A DNA stretch of 21,744 nt from NCBI GenBank assembly GCA_964454255.1, contig CAYVSY010000010.1, forward strand, positions 1 to 21,744, read 5' to 3'. Numbering within the stretch: the first letter of the stretch is position 1; every line of letters starts with the position of its first letter. The position numbers and the translations under genes were made by a program. The notes under the pieces are model-generated. The model was not told the origin of the DNA and searched no databases. It was given only the letters and a program-made list of their open reading frames with translations. Origin of the DNA: CAYVSY01 sp964454255. GTDB taxonomy: Bacteria; Bacillota_I; Bacilli_A; RF39; UBA660. Below, in pieces: positions 1-10,100 of the stretch.

Positions 1-49
1 ATTTGAAATGCAATAGCATAAATGTATATTAAAAAAGTTAAAATTATAG

Positions 50-67
50 TATAATATTAATAGGAGG
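50..67 (+). promoter_or_regulatory. Putative -10 box and Shine-Dalgarno site of the first gene
   Basis: TATAAT lies at 50-55 and AGGAGG at 62-67, ahead of the ATG at 74. No good -35 hexamer is visible at the usual distance. A start site about 7 nt after the -10 box would give a leader of only about 12 nt, like several other promoters in this window. Bases 1-49 hold nothing else I can support. Confidence 0.45.
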
Positions 68-73
68 AAACTA

Positions 74-1675
74 ATGGAAAAGAAAATATTATTAAAAAGA
101 ATCATTATAACATTAATATATGTGTTATTATCTTACTACTTATTTTTGCCTGTTTTAAATTTAACTAGTCCTGACTTTTGGACATATCTTGTATCAGTTT
201 ATCTTATATATTTATTAACAGGAAGTCTAAAATTATTGAATTGGAATACAATACCACATTCAATAAGACAAATTCCTAAAACAATGGGAATAACATTTCT
301 ATCAATATTTGGAGTTGTTGTATTAATATTAATTATTAATATAATATTCTCACCATTATTTAGTGCTAATAGTTATGCTAATAGAATTGTAGTTGATGAT
401 TCAACATCATTTATAGAAGATGTTGAATCAGTAAAATGGACTAATTTACCATTATTAGATAAAAATTCTAGTCAAAAATTAGGTGATAGAGTAATGGGAC
501 AAATGCCTGAATTGGTTAGCCAATTTATGGTATCGGATTTATATACTCAAATAAATTATAATAACGATATAGTTCGCGTAACACCTTTAGAATATGCGGA
601 TTGGATAAAATTTTTTACCAATAAAAAAGAAGGCATAAAAGGTTATATAACCGTTAATTCTGTCAGCGGCGAATCTAGTTTAGTCAAATTAGATGAAGGG
701 ATGCAATATATGCCATCGGCATTATTTAATAAAAACTTATATCGTCATTTGAGATTTAACTATCCTACTGAAATATTTGATTCAGCTAGTTTTGAAATTG
801 ATAATGAAGGTAACCCTTATTGGATCATTCCAACAATTAAATATACTGGTATTGGATTAAAAGAAGAAATTAGTGGCGTTATTATTTTAAATCCAATTAA
901 TGGCGAAAGTAATAAATATAATATAGGTGATGTTCCATCTTGGGTAGACCATGTATATCCGGCTAATTTAATAATTGAACAAGTAAATGATTGGGGAAAG
1001 TATCAAAATGGTTTCTTCAACTCGATTTTTGGTCAAAAAGGAGTTATTCAAACAACCACCGGTTATAATTATACCGTTATGAATGATGATGTTTATCTTT
1101 ATACAGGTATTACATCCGCTGCTTCAGATGAATCTAATTTAGGCTTTATATTAACCAATATGAGAACTAAAGAAACTAATTTATATTCGGCTCCAGGAGC
1201 TGAAGAATATTCGGCTATGGCAAGTGCTGAAGGCCAAGTTCAACAAATGAGTTATACAGCATCTTTTCCACTACTAATTAATTTAAATAATAGACCAACT
1301 TATTTAATAAGTTTAAAGGATAATGCTGGATTGGTAAAAATGTATTCATTTGTTGATGTTGCTGATTATCAAAAAGTAGTTGTTACTGATGTTACTGAAG
1401 GAATTGAAAAAGCTGCCTTAAATTATATTAACAATGCCAATTTAGAAATAAATAAAGATGAAATAGTAACTAAATCAATCACAATCAATACTATTAGTAT
1501 GGCCATCATTGATGGAAATACATATTATTATTTAACTGATACATCTAACAATAAATATCGCTTACCGATAAAAGTCGATACTAATGTAGTTCCCTTTATA
1601 AAAGTTGGTCAAACAATAAATGTTAGTTATGCTAGTGTTAAAGATGTAATTGAAATAATTAAGATTGAAAAATAA
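74..1675 (+). CDS. Membrane-anchored protein of unknown function (large extracytoplasmic domain)
   Basis: This is a 533-aa protein with three hydrophobic segments near the N-terminus (about residues 7-28, 34-52 and 71-96), followed by a long, mostly polar region that is probably outside the membrane. The segment around residues 285-430 looks like a conserved core: WVDHVYP, a WGKYQNGFFNSIFGQK run, YLYTG and PGAEEYSAM. The last 90 residues look like a small beta-rich domain. I recall similar proteins in gut Bacillota, often annotated only as membrane or CvpA-family proteins, but I cannot name a function. The start is set by AGGAGG 6 nt upstream. The gene stands alone: a terminator follows at 1677-1706. 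It is less extreme in A+T than the adjacent addB. An envelope role is inference from topology only. Confidence 0.85.
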   Translation: MEKKILLKRIIITLIYVLLSYYLFLPVLNLTSPDFWTYLVSVYLIYLLTGSLKLLNWNTIPHSIRQIPKTMGITFLSIFGVVVLILIINIIFSPLFSANSYANRIVVDDSTSFIEDVESVKWTNLPLLDKNSSQKLGDRVMGQMPELVSQFMVSDLYTQINYNNDIVRVTPLEYADWIKFFTNKKEGIKGYITVNSVSGESSLVKLDEGMQYMPSALFNKNLYRHLRFNYPTEIFDSASFEIDNEGNPYWIIPTIKYTGIGLKEEISGVIILNPINGESNKYNIGDVPSWVDHVYPANLIIEQVNDWGKYQNGFFNSIFGQKGVIQTTTGYNYTVMNDDVYLYTGITSAASDESNLGFILTNMRTKETNLYSAPGAEEYSAMASAEGQVQQMSYTASFPLLINLNNRPTYLISLKDNAGLVKMYSFVDVADYQKVVVTDVTEGIEKAALNYINNANLEINKDEIVTKSITINTISMAIIDGNTYYYLTDTSNNKYRLPIKVDTNVVPFIKVGQTINVSYASVKDVIEIIKIEK

Positions 1676-1676
1676 T

Positions 1677-1706
1677 AAAAAGTTATATTAGTTTATAACT
1701 TTTTTT
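1677..1706 (+). terminator. Rho-independent terminator after the first gene
   Basis: A perfect 11-bp stem pairs 1677-1687 with 1694-1704 around a TTAGTT loop, and its 3' arm runs into a T-tract ending at 1706. It starts 1 nt after the stop codon. The T-tract overlaps the start of the addB promoter. Confidence 0.8.
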
Positions 1707-1727
1707 GATATAATAATATAAAGGATG
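1706..1727 (+). promoter_or_regulatory. Extended -10 promoter and Shine-Dalgarno site of addB
   Basis: TGA followed by TATAAT (1706-1714) forms an extended -10 element, with no convincing -35. AAGGATGTG (1721-1729) contains a Shine-Dalgarno site that favours the ATG at 1736. A GTG at 1727 is possible but lies inside the ribosome-binding sequence. The predicted leader is about 15 nt. Confidence 0.55.
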
Positions 1728-1735
1728 TGATTACA

Positions 1736-4075
1736 ATGATAAACAAATTTGAAGATAATATGATTGTAATCTGTCCAAATGATTATAAAAATAAATTTTT
1801 AACTAAATTAAGTAATGAATTATTAGATGTAAAATTTATGACTATTGATGAATTAATTAAAAATATTGTTTTTGATTATGATGAAAAAACTATTTTTTAT
1901 ATAATGAATAAATATAATGTTTCTTATGAATTAGCTTTAATTTATATTACTAATATTTATTATGTAAATGAATCATCATTTAATGAAAAATTAATTTTTT
2001 TAAGTCAGTTAAAAAAAGATTTAATTAAAAATAATAAATTATATATAAATAACATTAGTTTTAAATATTTCAACCATAAAAAAATAGTCTTTTATGGCTA
2101 TCCTAATTTAAAATACTATCGTAAAATATTATCCACTTTATCTAATATTGAAATTATTGAAGAACCTATTAAAAATAAAAAATATGAAATATATAAATAT
2201 GATAACATCTATGAAGAAATTATTAGTGTAGGAATAAAAATATTAAATATGATAGAAAAAAAAATTGATATTAATAATATAAAATTAATGAATATTTCTA
2301 ATGAATATGAAATTCCTATTATTAGAATATTTTCCATAATGAATATTCCTATTAATATTAATTTAAAAGAATCTATGATAAGTATTCCGTTAATTAAAGA
2401 TTATATTGATTTGTTAGAAGAAACTAAAAATATAGAAGAATCACTTAATATAATTAAAAATAAATATAATTTAAATATAAAAGAAAATATAGATAATTAT
2501 AATTTGCTTATAACATTATTAAATAATTATGATAATGATGATTCAATAGAAAATATTATATTGTCATTATCATATAAAGTAAAAAATTGGCCTAAAAAAT
2601 CGAGTAAATTAAACAAAGCTATTGATATTATTAATAATAATGATTATATTGATAAAAATGATTATGTTTTTTTGATGGGATTTAATGAAGAAAATATTCC
2701 CCGAAAAGTATATGATGATGATTATTTAACAGATATTGAAAAAAAAGAAATTGGAATAGATACAAGTATAGAATTAAATCAAGAAGAGAAAAAATATATC
2801 TTGAATAAAATAAGTTCAATTGAACATTTAGTAATAAGTTACAAATTAAAAACTCCATTTAATGTTTGGACCAAATCATCCTTAATTGATATGGAAGGAA
2901 AAGAATATATTTTAAAAGATAAGTATAATTACTGTGAATTATTAAATAAAATAGAATTTAAAAAAAATATAGAACTTTACAATAAATATTATATTATTAA
3001 TAAAAATTTACCTTTACTATTAAATAATTATTATTATATTATTGAAGATAAATATAATAATAAATATAAAAAAATAAATCAAGATATATTAAAAAAATAT
3101 AAGAATAAAGTTGTTTTATCATATTCTAGTATGGAAAATTTTTATAAATGTCCTTTTAAATATTATATTAATGATTATTTGAAATTATCTGTTAAACAAG
3201 AAACATTTGATTTAATGGTAGGGTCAATTTTTCATAATGTATTATCTCATTGTTTTGAAGAAACATTTGACTTAAACAAATATTATAGTGAATATATTAA
3301 AGATAAAAAATTATCTCATAAAGAATTATATTTTATTAATAAATTAAAGACTGATTTAGTTATAATAATAAATGAAATTAAAAATCAATTAAAATATTCA
3401 ACCTTTGATAAGTATATGCTGGAAGAAAAAATATTTTTAGATATTGATAGTGAAATAAAATTAAGTTTTGTTGGAATAATTGATAAAATTATGTATAAAG
3501 AAGAAAATGAAAAGATTTATTTAGCTATTATTGATTATAAAACAGGTAATCCTAATACAAGTTTAGATAATATAACATATGGAATCGGAATGCAGTTACC
3601 TATATATTTATATTTATCTAAAAATATGGATAATTTTAAAAAAACTAAAATTGTAGGGATTTATTATCAAAAAATATTAGATAATGAAATTCATAAAAAG
3701 GAAGAAGGATTTAAATATTTAGAATTACAAAAAGAAAATTTAAAACTTCAAGGATATAGTATAAATGATTGCGAATCATTAGAAAAATTTGACAAAACAT
3801 ATAAAAATAGTTTGTTGATAAAACAAATGAAAATGACTAATAATGGATTTTATGCATATGCTAAAACAATGGATGAAAATAAGATTGATGAATTAATAAA
3901 ATTAACAGAAAATAAAATAAAAGAAGCTGGTTATTTAATTTATGATGGCGAATTTGAAATAAAACCCAAAATTTTAAACAACAAAAATATTAGTTGTGAA
4001 TATTGTGAGTTTAATGATATATGTTATATGACTAATCATGACGTTGAATATCTTAAAGAAGAAAAAGTATTGTAG
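1736..4075 (+). CDS. addB: AddB-like subunit of the AddAB helicase-nuclease (short form)
   Basis: This protein likely partners AddA in resecting double-strand breaks before RecA loading. From ATG 1736 it has 779 residues. The C-terminal third carries the AddB nuclease signature: a Cys at 472 in YKCPFKYY, GSIFH (His 500), Asp 583, the IDYK motif (Asp 600, Lys 602) and QLPIYLYL. Three C-terminal cysteines (754, 757, 763; C-x2-C-x5-C) join Cys 472 in the arrangement that holds the AddB 4Fe-4S cluster. It is much shorter than Bacillus AddB (about 1,160 aa), and I see no Walker A motif at the N-terminus, so its N-terminal helicase-like part is reduced, as in RexB-type subunits. capA follows after 8 nt, with its ribosome site overlapping the addB stop. 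addA is not adjacent but lies about 3 kb downstream. The protein is extremely rich in Lys, Ile and Asn. Confidence 0.87.
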   Translation: MINKFEDNMIVICPNDYKNKFLTKLSNELLDVKFMTIDELIKNIVFDYDEKTIFYIMNKYNVSYELALIYITNIYYVNESSFNEKLIFLSQLKKDLIKNNKLYINNISFKYFNHKKIVFYGYPNLKYYRKILSTLSNIEIIEEPIKNKKYEIYKYDNIYEEIISVGIKILNMIEKKIDINNIKLMNISNEYEIPIIRIFSIMNIPININLKESMISIPLIKDYIDLLEETKNIEESLNIIKNKYNLNIKENIDNYNLLITLLNNYDNDDSIENIILSLSYKVKNWPKKSSKLNKAIDIINNNDYIDKNDYVFLMGFNEENIPRKVYDDDYLTDIEKKEIGIDTSIELNQEEKKYILNKISSIEHLVISYKLKTPFNVWTKSSLIDMEGKEYILKDKYNYCELLNKIEFKKNIELYNKYYIINKNLPLLLNNYYYIIEDKYNNKYKKINQDILKKYKNKVVLSYSSMENFYKCPFKYYINDYLKLSVKQETFDLMVGSIFHNVLSHCFEETFDLNKYYSEYIKDKKLSHKELYFINKLKTDLVIIINEIKNQLKYSTFDKYMLEEKIFLDIDSEIKLSFVGIIDKIMYKEENEKIYLAIIDYKTGNPNTSLDNITYGIGMQLPIYLYLSKNMDNFKKTKIVGIYYQKILDNEIHKKEEGFKYLELQKENLKLQGYSINDCESLEKFDKTYKNSLLIKQMKMTNNGFYAYAKTMDENKIDELIKLTENKIKEAGYLIYDGEFEIKPKILNNKNISCEYCEFNDICYMTNHDVEYLKEEKVL

Positions 4076-4083
4076 GTGATATA

Positions 4084-5145
4084 ATGTCTAAAAAAGTAAT
4101 AAATATTATTTTTTCCATTTTATGTGTTTTTATAGTTCCATTATTAATTAAAACAGAACATAAATATGATAAAGTTAATTTAATACCAGTTGATATTCCT
4201 GAAATAATTATTGAAGAAAAATCTAAGCAAACTAAAATATTAATTAGTGCAATAGGAGATTGCACATTAGGAAAAGATAAAAATTTTTCTTATAAAAACA
4301 GTATAAATGAATACGTCGATAATAACCCTTATACATATTTTTTTGATGGCGTTAAAAATGTTATTAATAATGATGATATTACCATTATGAATTTAGAAAG
4401 CACATTTACAGAAAATGATATAGATGAAGGAGATTTGTATAACTTTAAAGCACCATTTGATTATGTTAATATTATTACTCAAAATAGTATTGAAGTTGTA
4501 AATATTGCCAACAATCATATGTATGATTATAATGAAATTGGCTATGAAGATACAAAAAAAACTTTGTCTAACGCTAGTGTTAAATACTTTGGTTACGATG
4601 ATGTTGTTGTTTTAGAAAAAAATAATATAAAAATTGGTTTTATTGGCACAACTTGTTTTAATGAAATAAAATGTAAGAATTATTTAAATAAAGGAATAAA
4701 ATATATGAAAGACAATAATATCGATACATATATTGTAAGCTATCATTGGGGAATAGAAAAAGAATATAAACAAAATTCTTTTCAAACAAAAATGGGACAA
4801 TATGCTATTGATAATGGCGCTGAATTAGTTATTGGTCATCATCCACATGTTATTCAAGGAATTGAACAGTATAATGGAAAATATATTGTTTATTCACTAG
4901 CTAATTTTGTTTTTGGTGGAAATAGATCACCATATGATAAAGATTCAATGATTTTTCAATTAGAAATTATTTATGATGAAAATAAAAATATTGTTTCCAC
5001 TAAACCAATAATTATTCCTGTATATATAACTGGTTTACCTAAAAAAAATAATTATCAGCCTATTATTTTATCTGATGAAGAAAAAATTAGAGTAATAAAC
5101 AAAATTAATAAAAATAGCATTAATTTTGTTTATAATGTTGAATAA
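4084..5145 (+). CDS. CapA-family protein (PGA_cap metallophosphatase-like)
   Basis: This 353-aa protein has one N-terminal hydrophobic segment (about residues 4-21), predicting a membrane-anchored catalytic domain outside the cell. The CapA-family motifs appear in order: SAIGDCTLGKD, MNLESTF, NIANNHMYDY, SYHWGIE, IGHHPHVIQGIE and YSLANFVFGG. The Asp, Asn and His residues in these blocks are the ones expected to bind metal in this calcineurin-like fold. In Bacillus, CapA takes part in poly-gamma-glutamate export and anchoring, but most homologues in other bacteria stand outside a cap operon. No capB or capC is present here, so capsule synthesis should not be assumed. The ribosome site AGGTGAT (4074-4080) sits over the addB stop codon, so it is probably co-transcribed with addB. 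The T-box leader of alaS follows. Confidence 0.88.
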   Translation: MSKKVINIIFSILCVFIVPLLIKTEHKYDKVNLIPVDIPEIIIEEKSKQTKILISAIGDCTLGKDKNFSYKNSINEYVDNNPYTYFFDGVKNVINNDDITIMNLESTFTENDIDEGDLYNFKAPFDYVNIITQNSIEVVNIANNHMYDYNEIGYEDTKKTLSNASVKYFGYDDVVVLEKNNIKIGFIGTTCFNEIKCKNYLNKGIKYMKDNNIDTYIVSYHWGIEKEYKQNSFQTKMGQYAIDNGAELVIGHHPHVIQGIEQYNGKYIVYSLANFVFGGNRSPYDKDSMIFQLEIIYDENKNIVSTKPIIIPVYITGLPKKNNYQPIILSDEEKIRVINKINKNSINFVYNVE

Positions 5146-5166
5146 AATATTAAAATATGATAATAT
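5138..5166 (+). promoter_or_regulatory. Possible promoter of the alaS T-box transcript
   Basis: TTGAAT (5138-5143), overlapping the capA stop, and TAATAT (5161-5166) are 17 bp apart. GATAAT at 5159-5164 is an alternative -10. It is correctly placed just upstream of the riboswitch, but the match is modest in such A+T-rich DNA. Confidence 0.35.
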
Positions 5167-5180
5167 TGATTAAACACAAA

Positions 5181-5359
5181 GATTAGGAATTAATAATAAT
5201 TTATTTTAAAGAGAATTCATGGTCGGTGAAAATGAATAATATTTATTATTATGCTACCTAATTAGTGGTGCTTGAAAAAGCTTCCGGTTAACCCCGTTAT
5301 TAAAATTAAGACAAATAAGGATGGTATCGTGTAATTGCACTCCTAAGCCATTCTTTTTT
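5181..5359 (+). promoter_or_regulatory. Alanine T-box riboswitch (leader of alaS)
   Basis: A transcribed leader that senses uncharged tRNA-Ala. The stem I base pairs GATTAGG (5181-5187) with CCTAATT (5257-5263). Inside it an A/T-rich helix pairs 5192-5199 with 5244-5251, and a distal hairpin (5215-5220 with 5232-5237) holds a GGTCGGTGAAA loop. The specifier triplet is GCT (5253-5255), an alanine codon, followed by the usual purine. A second hairpin, GCTT-GAAA-AAGC, starts at 5270. The T-box bulge TGGTATC (5322-5328) sits in an antiterminator formed by AGGA/TCCT (5318-5321 with 5341-5344) and GTGT/GCAC. Its UGGU can pair with the ACCA end of tRNA-Ala. The competing terminator pairs AAGGATGG (5317-5324) with CCATTCTT (5348-5355), one G-U pair, then T's. 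Specifier, T-box base and downstream gene all agree on alanine. Confidence 0.92.
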
Positions 5360-5379
5360 ATATTCAAATGGAGGAAAAT

Positions 5380-7158
5380 ATGAACATAAAAAAAGAATTT
5401 TTAACATTTTTTGAAAGTAAAGGACACAAAATAATTCCATCGTCATCTATTATTCCTGAAAATGATCCGACATGCTTATTCACAACTGCCGGTATGCAGC
5501 CACTAATTACCTATTTAAAAGGTGAAAAACATCCTAATGGGACTCGCTTAGCTGATGTTCAAAAATGCTTTAGAACAAACGATTTAGAGTCGGTTGGTGA
5601 TTCCTATCATCATACTTTTTTTGAAATGCTTGGTAATTGGTCATTAGGCGATTATTTTAAAGAAGATTCTATTAAATGGAGTTGTGAATTTCTCACAAAA
5701 TACCTAAATATTCCAATAAGTCATTTGGCTGTTACTGTTTTTAAAGGAAATAATTTAGTTCCATGTGATGAAATAAGTGCTGAATTATGGAAAAAAGAGG
5801 GCATATCAGACGATAGAATAGCTTATTTAGGCGAAGAAGATAATTGGTGGCCCAATATTGACATGTTAGGACCATGTGGACCTGATACTGAAATATTTTA
5901 TTACCGTGGTAAAAATCCACCATTAAAATTTGATTCTAAAGATACAAATTGGGTTGAAATATGGAATAATGTTTTTATGCAATATAATCATGTGAATGAA
6001 CAAACATTTCAAAAACTAAAATCACCTAATGTTGATACTGGAATGGGAGTAGAAAGAGTAACTGCCGTATTAGAAAATGTAAACGATAATTACATGACCA
6101 GTATTTTTAAAGATGTTATTGAATATATAGAAAAAATATCTGATAAAAATTATAAAGATAAAGAATATCAAAAGAGCATGAGAATAATAGCTGATCATAT
6201 CAGAGCTATTGTCATGATAAGCGGTGATAATATTGGCATTAAACCATCTAATACTGATCAAGGTTATGTATTAAGAAGATTAATTAGAAGAAGTATTCGT
6301 CATGCTAAAAAATTAAATATTGATATTTTTAGTTCGTGGGATATAGAAATAGCCAATATATTTATTAATAAATATAAAGATACATATAAAGAATTAGTAA
6401 CAAATAAACAAGTAATAATTGATACTTTAACAATTGAAAAAACAAAATTTAATAAAACTTTAGAAAAAGGATTAAAAGAATTTGAAAAAATAATAAAAAA
6501 CAATCATGATGAAATAAATGGAACAGATGCTTTTAGGCTATATGATACTTTTGGTTTTCCTATTGAATTAACGATAGAATTAGCTAATGAAAAGCAAATA
6601 AAGGTTGACGAACAAGGATTTAAAGAAAAATTCTCAGTTCATCAAGAAAAATCTCGTTTGGGTTCTGAACAAAAATTTAAAGGAGGTTTAGCTGCAACAG
6701 GCGATATGGAAATAAGATATCATACAGCTACACATTTATTAAATGCCGCTTTAAAAACGGTATTAGGTTCTCATGTCCATCAAAAGGGTAGTAATATTAC
6801 TTCTGAAAGAATGCGCTTTGATTTTAGCCATGATTGTAAAATGACTGAAGAAGAAATTCAAAAAACTGAAAAACTAGTAAATGAATATATTAATAAAAGC
6901 TTACCTGTTACAAAAACCGAAATGACTAAGAAAGAGGCGATCAATTCTGGAGCTGAGGCAATGTTTATCGAAAAATATGGTGACATTGTAACGGTATATA
7001 ATATAGATTCTATATCTAAAGAATTATGTGGTGGACCTCATGTCTCTAATACAAAAGAATTAGGTAATTTTAAAATAATAAAAGAAGAAGCTAGTAGTTC
7101 AGGTGTTAGAAGAATAAAAGCTATATTAGAACAGAGTATAATTATTACACGGAGGTAA
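5380..7158 (+). CDS. alaS: Alanyl-tRNA synthetase, short form without the C-Ala domain
   Basis: Attaches alanine to tRNA-Ala. From ATG 5380, chosen because GGAGG at 5370-5374 sits 5 nt upstream and overlaps the alternative ATG at 5368, it has 592 residues. Most bacterial AlaRS have about 870. The class II catalytic core is complete: FFESKGH, KCFRTNDLESVG, HHTFFEMLGNWS, LGPCGPDTEIFYY, VDTGMGVERV and DQGYVLRRLIRRSIRHAK. The editing domain is present, with HTATH (His 448, His 452) and CGGPH (Cys 550, His 554) as zinc-binding residues. The protein ends about 38 residues later, so the C-terminal C-Ala domain is missing. The stop is clean, not a frameshift. I recall short AlaRS of this kind in candidate-phyla bacteria and other reduced lineages; acquisition by transfer is possible but unproven. 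Expression is controlled by the alanine T-box. addA starts 2 nt after the stop. Confidence 0.95.
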   Translation: MNIKKEFLTFFESKGHKIIPSSSIIPENDPTCLFTTAGMQPLITYLKGEKHPNGTRLADVQKCFRTNDLESVGDSYHHTFFEMLGNWSLGDYFKEDSIKWSCEFLTKYLNIPISHLAVTVFKGNNLVPCDEISAELWKKEGISDDRIAYLGEEDNWWPNIDMLGPCGPDTEIFYYRGKNPPLKFDSKDTNWVEIWNNVFMQYNHVNEQTFQKLKSPNVDTGMGVERVTAVLENVNDNYMTSIFKDVIEYIEKISDKNYKDKEYQKSMRIIADHIRAIVMISGDNIGIKPSNTDQGYVLRRLIRRSIRHAKKLNIDIFSSWDIEIANIFINKYKDTYKELVTNKQVIIDTLTIEKTKFNKTLEKGLKEFEKIIKNNHDEINGTDAFRLYDTFGFPIELTIELANEKQIKVDEQGFKEKFSVHQEKSRLGSEQKFKGGLAATGDMEIRYHTATHLLNAALKTVLGSHVHQKGSNITSERMRFDFSHDCKMTEEEIQKTEKLVNEYINKSLPVTKTEMTKKEAINSGAEAMFIEKYGDIVTVYNIDSISKELCGGPHVSNTKELGNFKIIKEEASSSGVRRIKAILEQSIIITRR

Positions 7159-7160
7159 TT

Positions 7161-10100
7161 ATGAATTGGAACAATGAACAATTATGTGCCATTAATACCG
7201 AAAACACCAATATTATTGTTTCAGCTGGTGCTGGTAGTGGCAAAACCGCTGTTTTAACTGAACGAGTTTTAAGAAAAATTAAAAATGGTATACCAATCAA
7301 TAAATTATTGATTTTAACATTTACTAACTTGGCTGCTAAAGAAATGAAAGATAGAATAAAACAAAAACTTATTGATGAAAAATTAATAGATCAATTATTG
7401 TTAATAGATTCAGCATATATTACTACCTTTGATAGCTATTCTTTGTCCCTGGTTCGGAAATATCACTATTTATTAGGAATATCTAAAAATATAAAAATAT
7501 GTGATAAAAATATACTTTTAATTAAATCATATGCCATTTTAGATACCATTTTTGAAAAATTATATAAAGAAAAAAATGAAAAATTCTTAAATTTAATTAA
7601 TAATTTTTGTGTTAAAGATGATAAAATAATAAGAAAATTTATTATTAATACTAATGAGAAAATGAGTTTAATTGTCGATAAAGATAAATATCTAGATAAT
7701 TATCTCAATAATAATTATAATGATGATTATATTAATCAAGTTTTTAATAACTATCTAATATATATAAAAGAGCAAATTAAAGAAATAAATACCCTTTTAT
7801 TAAAACTAGATATGGATATTGATAGTGAATATAGCTTGCAAATTCATAATTTAATAGATCCATTATTAAATTCTAAAACGATTGAAGAAATATATTTAAA
7901 ATCCTCTCTTACTTTACCTAACTTAAAAAAAGGGAGTTCTGATGAAATAAAAAATATTAAAAAGAATATAACGACTTTAATCAAAAAAACAAATATTTTA
8001 TCACAAAAATCATTTAATGATATTAAAGATGAAATAAATAAAACAAAACCATATAACGAGGTTTTTATTAACATTATTAAAAATTTAAATACTGAATTAA
8101 ATAATTATAAACAAAAAAATGAATTATATGATTTTATTGATATAGAATTCTTAGCTATAAAATTATTAAAAAATAATACTAATATACGAGAAGATTTAAA
8201 AAATTATTTTAATGAAATAATGATTGACGAATATCAAGATACTAATGATATTCAAGAAGAGTTTATAACATTAATTGCCAATAATAATGTCTATATGGTT
8301 GGTGATATTAAACAATCAATTTATCGTTTTCGAAATGCAAATCCATATATATTTAAAAATAAGTATGATAGTTATAATGGTGATAATGGTATAAAAATAA
8401 ATTTAAATCAAAATTTTCGTTCTAGAAAAGCTGTTTTAGATGATATAAATTTAATTTTTAATAAAACAATGAATGATAAATTTGGTGGAGCTGATTACGA
8501 AAAAGATCATAATTTAAAATATGGTAATTTATATAATGATAATATTGATAATCATTTAAGTTTATATAATTATTCATATGATAAAAATAATCCCTATTTA
8601 AAAGAAGAAATAGAAACTAATATTATTTTAAATGATATTAAAGATAAAATTAAAAATAATTATCAAATTAAAGATAAAAATGGGTTAAGAAATGTTAGAT
8701 ATAGTGATTTTTGTATTTTAGTAGATAGAATGTCTGATGCCGAAACAATTAAAAAAATATTTGAATCAAATGGGATTCCTCTTACTAAATATAGTGATAA
8801 TTCTATAACTAACAATATGGATATAATTATTATAAAAAACATTGTAAAAATATTAATAAAAATTTATCACAAAGAATTTGATCAAACGTTTAAATATTTA
8901 TTTTATAGTATTGGAAGAAGTTATTTAATTGAATATAATGACGAATATTTATTTACTATAACCACTAATAATACTTATAAAAATACCAATTTATTTAAAA
9001 TGTTAAATGATATTTGTAATAAAATTCCATATTCTTCTATTACTGATATAATATATGAAATAATTAATACTTTTCAATTTTATGAAAAACAATTAAAAAT
9101 AGATAATATTGAAGAAAATACAATCAGAATAGAATATTTAATTGAATTATCAATTAATCTATCTAATTATGGTTGGACCATATTTGATTTCAATGAATAT
9201 TTAAATGAATTAACCAATAATAAATTTGAAATAAAATATGCTTTAAATAAAGAAAGTCCTAATAGTGTTCAATTAATGACAATTCATGGATCAAAAGGAT
9301 TGGAATTTAATATTTGCTATTACATGGAACTTGATAATAATTTTAACACAAGTGATATTAAAGATAAATTTATTTATGATAAGAAATATGGCATTATTAC
9401 TCCTTATTTTGAAGAAGGATTAAATGAAACAATTTTAACCGATTTAGTTAAAGATAATTATTACAAAGAAGAAGTTAGTGAAAAAATAAGACTTTTATAT
9501 GTTGCATTAACTAGAACAAAAGAAAAAATGATTCTGATTGTTAATAATTATGATGTTCTTGAACCAGATATATCATCAAAATATAAAACATTTAGAGATA
9601 TATTGTTAAGTATTAAAAAAGAATTAAAACCATATCTAAAAAAAATTGATGAACATTATGAAAATATAAATATGGATTACAAATATGGATTGAAAAACAT
9701 ATCACTATCCAATATAGAAAAAAATTATGATCAAATAGAAACAAAAGAACTTAAAATAATTTCCTCTTATATTGAAGAAAAAACATTTTCTAAAAAAGAA
9801 AATAAAATTTTAACAAAAAACGAAAAAGAATTATTTAAAAAAGGAAATAATATTCATAAAATATTAGAAACGATTGATTTTAAAAACATTGAATTAACTA
9901 ATATTGATGAATATGATCAAAAGAAAATAAAAAGTTTTATAAATTCAAATATATTAAACGATATAAAAGAAGCTAAAATATATAAAGAACATGAATTTAT
10001 TTATATGAAAGATAATATTCAATATCATGGCATAATTGACTTATTATTAGAATATGATAATTATATAAAGATAATTGATTATAAATTAAAAAATATAGAT

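Noticed and set aside
4053..4265. Minus-strand frame overlapping addB and capA
   Set aside because: Both plus-strand genes are well supported by motifs and this frame has no start signals. Its hydrophobic look comes from antisense Lys/Asn/Ile codons.
4084..5145. Poly-gamma-glutamate capsule locus
   Set aside because: Only a CapA-family protein is present. There is no capB, capC or capE, and many CapA homologues are unrelated to capsule.
5380..7158. Frameshifted or truncated alaS pseudogene
   Set aside because: The core and editing residues are intact. The 3' end leads straight into the addA ribosome site, with no remnant of a C-Ala domain.
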